A stretch of 64,000 nucleotides of DNA from contig JALHOL010000001.1 in the NCBI GenBank assembly GCA_022843025.1, positions 124,001 through 188,000 of the forward strand. The letters run 5' to 3'. The translations under genes were made by a program, and so were the position numbers. Of the stretch, positions 58,053-64,000 are shown in pieces (positions within the stretch are counted from its first letter, which is position 1; each line of letters begins with the position of its first letter). Below the pieces are notes generated by a model. It worked only from the letters and a program-made list of their open reading frames with translations. It had not been told where the DNA came from and did not search any database. The stretch is from Paracoccaceae bacterium (GTDB taxonomy: Bacteria > Pseudomonadota > Alphaproteobacteria > Rhodobacterales > Rhodobacteraceae).

Positions 58053-58650
58053 CATCGGCAATGTGCTGCTGGAATGGCAGCCGGAGCGGTTTTACGACAG
58101 CGTGATCGGGCCAGAGGCGCGGGCGCGGCTGTTTGCCGAGGTGGATCTTGCGGGGATGAATGCAGGCGTCGATCTGGGCAATCCCTTTGCCGAGTCCGTG
58201 GAAGCGCTGGCCATGGCGCATCCCGAATGGGGGCCGGAGATCCGGATGTGGCGGGAGCGGTGGTTCGAGATTGCGCATCCGCCGATCGACGGGTCGATCC
58301 AGCTGTTGCGCGCCTTGCGGGCGCGGGGGGTGCCGGTGCTGGCGCTGACGAATTTCGGGCGCGAAACCTTTGATGCGGCGGTGGAGCGGTTGCCTTTCAT
58401 GGCCGAGTTCGACCGGGCCTGGGTGTCGGGGAAGATGGGTGTGATGAAGCCCGATCCGGCGATCTATGCCGCGCTAGAGGCGGAAAGCGGCGTCACGCCG
58501 GGGCTGCTGCTGTTTGCCGATGACAAGGCCGAGAATATTGCGGCGGCGGCGGCGCGGGGCTGGCGGACGCATCTGTTTGACGGCTGGGAAGGCTGGGCGC
58601 AGCGGTTGGTGGATGAGGGATTGCTGGAACGCGGGGAGGCCGGGCTGTGA
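58027..58650 (+). CDS. HAD family hydrolase (subfamily IA, YihX-like)
   Basis: 207 residues from GTG 58027. Nucleophile Asp in VVFDIGNVLLEWQPERF (DxGN as in YihX, where the second Asp is Gly), motif II LTNFGRETF, Lys in VSGKMGVMKPDPAIY, motif III Asp in LFADDKAENIAAAAARGW. YihX dephosphorylates alpha-glucose-1-phosphate; here the substrate is unknown. The start lies inside the transporter gene, and its stop overlaps the next start (GTGA). Confidence 0.92.
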   Translation: MIPEAVVFDIGNVLLEWQPERFYDSVIGPEARARLFAEVDLAGMNAGVDLGNPFAESVEALAMAHPEWGPEIRMWRERWFEIAHPPIDGSIQLLRALRARGVPVLALTNFGRETFDAAVERLPFMAEFDRAWVSGKMGVMKPDPAIYAALEAESGVTPGLLLFADDKAENIAAAAARGWRTHLFDGWEGWAQRLVDEGLLERGEAGL

Positions 58651-59546
58651 GCATTGATTTCGTACCGTTCGAGGCGGAACGTCTGCTGGACTGGAAGGGG
58701 CTTCTGGCGGCCTTCGAGGCGGGGCATCGCCTGCCCAAGCCGGATATCAAGGACCTGTTCTGCTATCGCGGGGCGGATACGATCCTGGATCGGGCGACGT
58801 GGATCGACGGGCTTGGCGCGCTGGTCAAGGTGGCGACCGTGGTGCCGGGGAATGTGGCCATCGGCAAGCCCACGGTGAACGGGTCGGTCACACTGTATGA
58901 CGACCGAACCGGGGAGTTGACCGGGCTGGTGGATTTCCATCTGGTGACCAAGTGGAAGACGGCGGGCGACAGCCTGTTCGCGGCCTCGCGGTTGGTGCGA
59001 CCCGGCGCGCGGCGGTTTCTGCTGGTGGGGGCGGGGAAGGTGGCGCAGTCGATGGTGGAAGCCTATGGCGCGGTGTTTCCGGAGGCGGAGTTCACCGTCT
59101 GGAGCCGCAGCCGGGACAGTGCCGAGGCGATGGGTTTGCCAGTCGCGGATAATCTGGAGGCGGCGGTGCGGGGGGCGGATGTGATCTGCACCGCGACGAT
59201 GGCGACTGCGCCCCTGATCAAGGGGGCATGGTTGCAACCCGGCCAGCATCTGGACCTGATCGGTGCCTACAAGCCCAGTATGCGCGAGGTGGATGATGAA
59301 GCCATGGCGCGGGCGCGGGTGTTTGTGGATGCGCGGGCGACGACAATCCATCACATCGGGGAACTGATTGACCCGTTGGCATCGGGGGCGATCACCGAGG
59401 GCGATATCGTGGCGGATTACTATGACAATCCGGCGCTGTTCGCGCGGCAATCGGATCTGGAGATCACGATTGCCAAGAATGGCGGCGGCGCGCATCTGGA
59501 CCTGATGACGGCGATGTACATCCAGAAGGCCTGGGCCGGGCGGTAG
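58647..59546 (+). CDS. Ornithine cyclodeaminase / mu-crystallin family protein
   Basis: 299 residues from GTG 58647 (MSIDFVPFEAERLLDW). FLLVGAGKVAQSMVEAYGAVFP is the NAD-binding GxGxxx motif, RATTIHHIGEL the C-terminal conserved part, and DRATWIDGLGALVKVATVVPGN the substrate-side region (KVATV with catalytic Lys). Family members are ornithine cyclodeaminases, alanine dehydrogenases or imine reductases; the exact activity cannot be called. Cotranscribed with the HAD and EamA genes. Confidence 0.9.
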   Translation: MSIDFVPFEAERLLDWKGLLAAFEAGHRLPKPDIKDLFCYRGADTILDRATWIDGLGALVKVATVVPGNVAIGKPTVNGSVTLYDDRTGELTGLVDFHLVTKWKTAGDSLFAASRLVRPGARRFLLVGAGKVAQSMVEAYGAVFPEAEFTVWSRSRDSAEAMGLPVADNLEAAVRGADVICTATMATAPLIKGAWLQPGQHLDLIGAYKPSMREVDDEAMARARVFVDARATTIHHIGELIDPLASGAITEGDIVADYYDNPALFARQSDLEITIAKNGGGAHLDLMTAMYIQKAWAGR

Positions 59547-59637
59547 CGCGGTCTTTTCCTGATGACAGGCTGATCTGCATTTCCGATACTCGGGCAGTGC
59601 CTGCGCGAGGCGGGGCTGGTGTGAGGGTGATCTGTCC

Positions 59638-60666
59638 ATGTCCTATGCGTCGCTTCCGGATGAATGTTTCTGGCGGCGTTGCCTGTCGGCCCCGGATTTT
59701 CGCCTGAATGATCTGTATCGGCCGACTGTCCTGATCGGGCGGGATGATGCGGTGGCGACGGCGGGAAGCTGCTTTGCGCAGAAGATCGGGCGCGAATTGC
59801 GCCGGTCGACGGCGCGGTTCCTGGATCTGGAGCCGGTGCCGCATGGCATGACAGAGGCGACGGCGGCGGGGCTGGGATTTGGCCTGTTTTCGGCGCGGTA
59901 CGGGAATATCTACAGCACGGCGCAGATGGTGCAACTGGCCGAAGACGCGCTGACCGGGCATCTGCGAGACGAGGCGTTCTGGGAAAAGGACGGCCGATGG
60001 TATGATGGGCTGCGCCCACGGCTGGAGCCGGGGGGATACGCCTCGCGGGATATGGCAGGTGCGGCGCGTCTGGCGCATCTGGCGCAGGTGCGGCGGCTGT
60101 TCACCGAGGCGAGCGTGTTCATCTTTACACTGGGTTTGACCGAACGGTGGGAGGATGCGCGGAGCGGGACGGTCTATCCGCTGTGTCCGGCGGCGGTGGA
60201 CCCTGCCTTTGGCGACCCGGCGCATCGGTTTCACAACGCCCGCGTGGGCGAGGTGGTCGAGGAGATGTGCCGCATGGTCGGGTCGCTGCGGCAGGGCAAT
60301 CCGGAGCTGCGGTTCATCTTCACCGTGTCACCTGTGCCGCTGATGGCGACGGCCACGGGCGGGCATGTGCTGGGCGCGACGGCGCGGTCAAAAGCGGTGC
60401 TGCGCGCGGCGGTGGATGAGGTGATCACCCTGCTGCCGGGATGTGACTATTTCCCGTCCTATGAGATCGCGACGCAAAACCCGCTGATGCGGGATGCCTT
60501 TGGCCCCGACCAGCGCGAGGTGCGGGAGGAGGTGGTGGAGACGATCATGCAGGTCTTCTTTGCCGGGCAGGAGGGCATCCTGCGCGATGGGCGTGGGGCG
60601 GCGGTGCCGGAGGACAAGAGCATCGAAGTGTGTGACGAGACCTTGCTGGACGCGGCGCGCGGATGA
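59638..60666 (+). CDS. GSCFA domain protein (SGNH-like)
   Basis: 342 residues, ATG 59638. The name-giving motif is AGSCFAQKIGRELRRS (residues 42-57), where Ser plays the role of the block I serine of SGNH hydrolases. The long middle part with FIFTLGLTERWED and FTVSPVPLMAT and the end YFPSYEIATQNPL (DxxxH-like: DCDYFPSYEI) fit the GSCFA family. GSCFA members are uncharacterised but are frequently found near polysaccharide genes. Overlaps the next gene by ATGA. Confidence 0.9.
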   Translation: MSYASLPDECFWRRCLSAPDFRLNDLYRPTVLIGRDDAVATAGSCFAQKIGRELRRSTARFLDLEPVPHGMTEATAAGLGFGLFSARYGNIYSTAQMVQLAEDALTGHLRDEAFWEKDGRWYDGLRPRLEPGGYASRDMAGAARLAHLAQVRRLFTEASVFIFTLGLTERWEDARSGTVYPLCPAAVDPAFGDPAHRFHNARVGEVVEEMCRMVGSLRQGNPELRFIFTVSPVPLMATATGGHVLGATARSKAVLRAAVDEVITLLPGCDYFPSYEIATQNPLMRDAFGPDQREVREEVVETIMQVFFAGQEGILRDGRGAAVPEDKSIEVCDETLLDAARG

Positions 60667-61433
60667 AGGTTCTGGTGTTCGGCAATTCGCATGCGGCCTG
60701 CCTGATGGAGGCCTGGCGCGAAGGCGAGGTCGCGGCGGGGCATGAGGTGGCTTTCTTCGTGCGGTCGGGCAGCGGGGTGACGGATTACGCGTTGGACGGA
60801 ACGCGGATCGCGGCGTCAGAGGCGATGGCGTCTTTTCTGGATCGGCTGGGGCTGGCGGTGGAGCAGGACCTTGCCGATTTCGACGCGCTGGCGGTGGTGG
60901 CCAGCGAGGTGAGCATGTTCCCGTTGGTGCAGGTGTTGAACACCTATCGGGTGCTGGACTGGCCGCAAGGATCGCGGGCAGAGCGGCCTGCATTGACCGA
61001 GGCTGTGCTGCGCATCGCCCTGTCCGAGGCGCTGATGGGGACGAGCGCAGCGCGGTTGATGGCGCACCTGAGGGCGGTGCCGGGGCTGGCGGATCGGCCT
61101 ATCCATCTGCTGCCGCAACCCTATCCGTCGGAGCGGCTGATGCAGATGGGGCGCGTTCCTGCCGGGGCGGGGTTCCGGCGGCTGTTGCGCGAGGGGTTGG
61201 GGGCGCAGGCGGCGGCGGTATATGGCGAGGAATTGGCCCGGTTCGCGGTGAAGTTCGGAGCGATTCTGCATCCCCAACCGGCCGGGACCATCACGCAGGA
61301 TTGCCTGACGGCGCAGGCCTATTCCACCAAGGCGCGCAGGCTGTTCGACCTGAACCGCTATCAGCCGCAGGAGGATATCCTGCATGCCAATCTGGCCTAT
61401 GGGCGGCTTGCGCTTGCGCAGGTTCTGGGCTGA
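60663..61433 (+). CDS. SGNH-like protein of unknown function
   Basis: 256 residues, starting MKVLVFGNSHAACLMEAWREGE. GNSHA (residues 7-11) is an SGNH block I motif with Ser9, as in acyl-transferase/acetyl esterase-like proteins; a C-terminal ARRLFDLNRYQPQEDILHANLAYG may supply the block V Asp and His (DILHANLAYG). Otherwise unlike named families. Translationally coupled to the GSCFA gene, so the two probably modify or bind the same polymer. Confidence 0.75.
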   Translation: MKVLVFGNSHAACLMEAWREGEVAAGHEVAFFVRSGSGVTDYALDGTRIAASEAMASFLDRLGLAVEQDLADFDALAVVASEVSMFPLVQVLNTYRVLDWPQGSRAERPALTEAVLRIALSEALMGTSAARLMAHLRAVPGLADRPIHLLPQPYPSERLMQMGRVPAGAGFRRLLREGLGAQAAAVYGEELARFAVKFGAILHPQPAGTITQDCLTAQAYSTKARRLFDLNRYQPQEDILHANLAYGRLALAQVLG

Positions 61434-61558
61434 CGGGCGACCCTAAAACCGTAGCATTTTCATAGATTTGTCGGTTCTTTGCGCGCGCCCTTGCGGGTGC
61501 GGGCAACCTTCTGGTTACCCAAGGGGTGGCAGCATCGCCGGATATTCCGGAGGTGACC

Positions 61559-62890
61559 ATGCCCAATATCTATATCATCGCGGGCCAGAGCAATGCGACC
61601 GCCATGACCGCCGCCTTGCGCAGCCAATTGCAGGCGCGCGATCCGGGGGCCATCGTGATTGCCGTCAGCAGCGCAGGCGCGCCTTTGACATGGGGCCGCC
61701 GTGGGGAGGACTGGTATCAACCCGGCGAGATGCAGAACAGGGTGGTGACCGAGGCTGCCCGCGCAATGCAGGCCAATCCCGGCGCGGTGTTGCAGGGGAT
61801 GATCTGGGTGCAGGGCGAGGCGGATACCTATGATTTTGCACGCGCGCCCAGTTACGCAAGCCAGTTTCAATCGCTGCTGGCGGGCATTGACGCGGGATTG
61901 CGAGCGGCGCTTCCCGGCGTGGCGCGGTCGGCGCTGAACTTCGACGTGGTGATTTCCAACCTTTCAGACGTTGCGCCGGCGGCACCGGGCCGGGCGTTCT
62001 GGGACACGATCATCGACCAGCAGCGCCGTCTGGATGCGGGATCGGACCGGATCAGCGGGGTTGACCCTGATGCGGTGGCACGGGCGGGCGGGTTCTCTGC
62101 ATCCGGGATGTTCAGGGATGCCCTGCATTATTCGGAAGGCTTCATGGGCCGTCTGGCTGCAGCGCTGGTAGATCGGGTGGTTCCGGCATCGGCGGGAGAG
62201 CCGCCGCAAGCGCTGGTCTTGCAGGGGACGGATGCCGCAGAGGTGCTGACCGGGCGGGACGCCGACGATTTTGTCCGCGCGGGGCATGGCGCGGACAGCA
62301 TCTTTGGCGGGGCGGGCAATGACAGTGTCAGTGGCGGCTGGGGGGACGACCTGATCTTCGGAGGTGCGGGACTGAACAGCCTGTGGGGCGTGAACGGCAA
62401 TGACACGATCACCGGGGGTGCGGATCGGGACGTGATCTTTGGTGGGGCAGGGCGCGACCTGATCATGGGCGGGGCGGGCGATGACGTGATCGACGGCGGC
62501 AATGCGGGCGATGTGATTTCTGGCGGTGCGGGGCGCGACCGGCTGCGGGGCGGGGGTGGAGCGGACGTGATCAACGGCGGGGCGGGCCGGGATACGATGG
62601 TCGGGGGGGCGGGGGCGGATGTCTTTGTCTTTGGCAGCGCGGCGGATATCGGGATCGGGGCCGGGCGCGACAGGATTGCCGATTTCGTATCGGGCGAGGA
62701 TCAGATCGATCTGCGGGGCATGGGGCTGATCTTTTCGCCCTCCGGCTTTGCGGGGGGTGGGCAGCGATCGGTGACCTTTGATCCGTCGCGCGGGCTGCTG
62801 CTGGGTGACAGCAATGGGGACCGGGTGGCCGACTGGATGGTGGAACTGGCGGGAGTGGACCAACTGGTGCCGCGCGATCTGATCCTGTAG
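61559..62890 (+). CDS. SASA-type acetylesterase fused to RTX calcium-binding repeats
   Basis: 443 residues from ATG 61559 with GGAGG 5 bases before. Residues 1-205 are a sialate-O-acetylesterase/CE6-like SGNH domain: IIAGQSNAT (Ser11 nucleophile), WVQGEADTYDF (residues 84-93, oxyanion Glu), and MFRDALHYSEG with Asp187 and His190. Residues about 240-360 hold RTX nonapeptide repeats (GGAGNDSVSGGWGDDLIFGGAG, GGADRDVIFGGAGRD, GGAGDDVIDGGN, GGAGRDTMVGGAGADVFVFG), and the C-terminus matches the RTX secretion end (FVSGEDQIDLRGMG, then SVTFDPSRGLLLGDSNGDRVADWMVEL). No N-terminal signal, as expected for a type I secretion substrate; the secretion genes are not in the window. Likely a secreted deacetylase of extracellular or surface polysaccharide. 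Confidence 0.9.
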   Translation: MPNIYIIAGQSNATAMTAALRSQLQARDPGAIVIAVSSAGAPLTWGRRGEDWYQPGEMQNRVVTEAARAMQANPGAVLQGMIWVQGEADTYDFARAPSYASQFQSLLAGIDAGLRAALPGVARSALNFDVVISNLSDVAPAAPGRAFWDTIIDQQRRLDAGSDRISGVDPDAVARAGGFSASGMFRDALHYSEGFMGRLAAALVDRVVPASAGEPPQALVLQGTDAAEVLTGRDADDFVRAGHGADSIFGGAGNDSVSGGWGDDLIFGGAGLNSLWGVNGNDTITGGADRDVIFGGAGRDLIMGGAGDDVIDGGNAGDVISGGAGRDRLRGGGGADVINGGAGRDTMVGGAGADVFVFGSAADIGIGAGRDRIADFVSGEDQIDLRGMGLIFSPSGFAGGGQRSVTFDPSRGLLLGDSNGDRVADWMVELAGVDQLVPRDLIL

Positions 62891-62999
62891 CAGTTTTCGG
62901 ATCGCAGGGTGGCCGCCCTTTGCGTAATGTGCGCAGTGTCCGGGCTGCGTAAGGCGGCCCTGCGGGGCTGATCAGCGGCAGGGGCAGGGGGTTGGCTGC

Positions 63000-63872
63000 A
63001 TGGACATTCGCTGGTTGCAGGATTTTCTGGCGCTGGCCGAGTTGCGGAATTTCACCCGCGCGGCCGAATTTCGCAACCTGTCGCAGGCGGCGTTTTCACG
63101 ACGCATCCAGTCGTTGGAACATTGGGTGGGCACGGCGCTGGTGGTGAAGGGGTCGCAGCCTGTGCGGCTGACCGAGGCGGGCGAGCAGTTCCGCGAAGGG
63201 GCAGGTGCATCGGTGGAACGGCTGCTGGAGACGCGGGCGGCGATCCGGGGCAGCCAGTTCGAGGTGATGAGCCAGATCCGGCTGGCGATGCCCAATGTGT
63301 TGGCGCGCAGTGATTTCCGGCGCATTCTGGCGGCCATCGGGCCGAAGGTGCGCAGTTCCTTTTCAGTGATTGTGGGAACAACGGCCGAGGTGACGGCGCG
63401 CTATCTGGCGGGGGATGCGGATATCTTGCTGGCGCATGATTGCCCGGCGTTGCCCAGCCATGAGGCGCTGGCCACGCAAGAGCGGGTGGTGCTGCGGGCG
63501 GATCGGTTCCTGCCCTATGTGGCGCGGGGGCAAGAATTCGGCTTTCCCGGCACGCCCAAGGAGCCATTTCCGCTGATCGCCTATGCACAACGGGCCTATT
63601 TCGCGCGGCTGTTCGAGCATGTGATCGAACGGGGTGGTGGGGTGCTGTCCTATCGGTTGTCGGTGCAATGCGACATGTCGGATGTGCTGAAAGAGGTGAT
63701 CGCTGCGGGGCATGGCGTGGGCTGGCTGCCGGAAAGCGCGGTGGAGGCAGGGGCGGATATCGTGCCGTTGGGCGGGGTGGAGTGGGAATTGCCGCTGGAG
63801 ATCTGCGCCTTTCGCCCGCGGCGCGCTGCGGGGCCAAAGCTGGATGCGCTGTGGGCGGCGTTGAAGGCCTAG
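63000..63872 (+). CDS. LysR family transcriptional regulator
   Basis: 290 residues, ATG 63000. HTH RWLQDFLALAELRNFTRAAEFRNLSQAAFSRRIQSLEHWVGTALVVKGSQPVRLTEAG, then an effector domain (SQIRLAMPNVLARSDFRRILAAIGPKVRSSFSVIVGTTAEVTARYLAGDADILLAHDCPAL). The ribosome site is weak. A palindrome lies downstream. Its target is probably the gene that starts after 63980, or a divergent partner outside the window. Confidence 0.9.
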   Translation: MDIRWLQDFLALAELRNFTRAAEFRNLSQAAFSRRIQSLEHWVGTALVVKGSQPVRLTEAGEQFREGAGASVERLLETRAAIRGSQFEVMSQIRLAMPNVLARSDFRRILAAIGPKVRSSFSVIVGTTAEVTARYLAGDADILLAHDCPALPSHEALATQERVVLRADRFLPYVARGQEFGFPGTPKEPFPLIAYAQRAYFARLFEHVIERGGGVLSYRLSVQCDMSDVLKEVIAAGHGVGWLPESAVEAGADIVPLGGVEWELPLEICAFRPRRAAGPKLDALWAALKA

Positions 63873-63894
63873 GCGGGCCAAGGGTAGGCAAGGC

Positions 63895-63911
63895 CTGCAT
63901 GGGCCATGCAG
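63895..63911. repeat. Perfect palindrome CTGCATGG-G-CCATGCAG
   Basis: Arms CTGCATGG (63895-63902) and CCATGCAG (63904-63911) with one central G, 23 bases after the LysR stop and upstream of a possible next gene. A dyad of this size is a candidate binding site for the LysR protein or a small terminator-like hairpin. Confidence 0.55.
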
Positions 63912-63983
63912 GATTTGCATTGGACCCTTGGGCAGGATCGGGGGCAGGTGTCAGGCCACAGCCATGGCCAGAGGACCAGCCCG

Positions 63984-64000
63984 ATGATGATGCACGACAT
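63984..64000 (+). CDS. Possible start of a further gene (cut at window end)
   Basis: ATG 63984 (MMMHD...) with GAGGA 8 bases upstream and only 17 bases visible before the window ends. The ribosome site and the position downstream of the LysR regulator are the only support; identity cannot be given. Confidence 0.35.

Noticed and set aside
1..64000. CRISPR arrays, tRNA or rRNA genes, insertion sequences, prophage, toxin-antitoxin pairs
   Set aside because: None seen by reading: no repeat-spacer pattern, no transposase or integrase motif, no tRNA cloverleaf in intergenic regions.

Overview
The window reads as one contiguous stretch of a GC-rich alphaproteobacterial chromosome, most likely a member of the Rhodobacterales (Rhodobacter/Gemmobacter/Tabrizicola-like). 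Pointers are the paired accD-folC genes, a PAN-domain alpha-2-macroglobulin N-terminus, a DUF6478-like protein, a UMF1-type transporter and many GTG/ATG starts with 4-bp gene overlaps. I see no rRNA or tRNA gene, insertion sequence, prophage, CRISPR array or replication origin. About 60 genes are supported; one (a TetR regulator) is frameshifted and two are cut by the window edges.

Layout. 1-3.5 kb: edge-truncated alpha-2-macroglobulin gene and a cytosolic hybrid histidine kinase. 3.5-6.8 kb: yggT-recQ-yaaA on the minus strand. 6.9-12.9 kb: thioesterase, UMF1 transporter, murein endopeptidase, phytase-like esterase, queuosine-precursor transporter, a tiny ORF with an almost complete complement to the 16S rRNA 3' end and its own terminator, arfB and a small-molecule kinase. 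13-15.9 kb: pncA-pncB NAD salvage and tRNA hydroxylase trhO. 16-29 kb: a galactoside utilisation locus: IclR regulator and ABC ATPase on one strand; divergent binding protein, two permeases, alpha-galactosidase, dgoK, dgoA, a lactonase and beta-galactosidase on the other; then a convergent alpha-glucosidase. 29-36 kb: two MFS transporters, a DUF4424-like protein, asd, a TetR/membrane-protein pair with twin operators, and two small paralogous proteins. 36.4-38.6 kb: a bicarbonate module (SbtA transporter, PII-like SbtB, beta-carbonic anhydrase). 38.6-48.8 kb: M17 aminopeptidase, NlpC/P60 hydrolase, broken TetR, NYN-LOTUS protein, folC, accD, an acetyltransferase, M23 peptidase, lipoprotein and two conserved hypotheticals. 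49-59.5 kb: FadH-type reductase, LysR, OmpA-like protein, acetyltransferase, MoCF/CinA-domain protein, map, fghA, a DUF188 protein, EamA exporter, HAD phosphatase and ornithine cyclodeaminase. 59.6-62.9 kb: three consecutive SGNH-type hydrolase-like genes, the last fused to RTX calcium-binding repeats. 63-64 kb: LysR regulator and the possible start of a further gene.

How genes work together. The clearest system is import of galactosides by the ABC transporter, hydrolysis by alpha- and beta-galactosidase, and a partial De Ley-Doudoroff route (lactonase, KDGal kinase, KDPGal aldolase); galactose dehydrogenase and galactonate dehydratase are not in the window. The SbtA/SbtB/carbonic anhydrase group is a compact inorganic-carbon uptake unit. 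The least explained structures are the super-Shine-Dalgarno mini-ORF at 11.4 kb, the small paralogous proteins at 35.7-36.4 kb next to a CtrA-like box, the SGNH/GSCFA/RTX trio, and an oriented dispersed repeat found four times, all on the same strand, in the G-rich right part of the window. Nothing here is a demonstrably new defence or mobile system.
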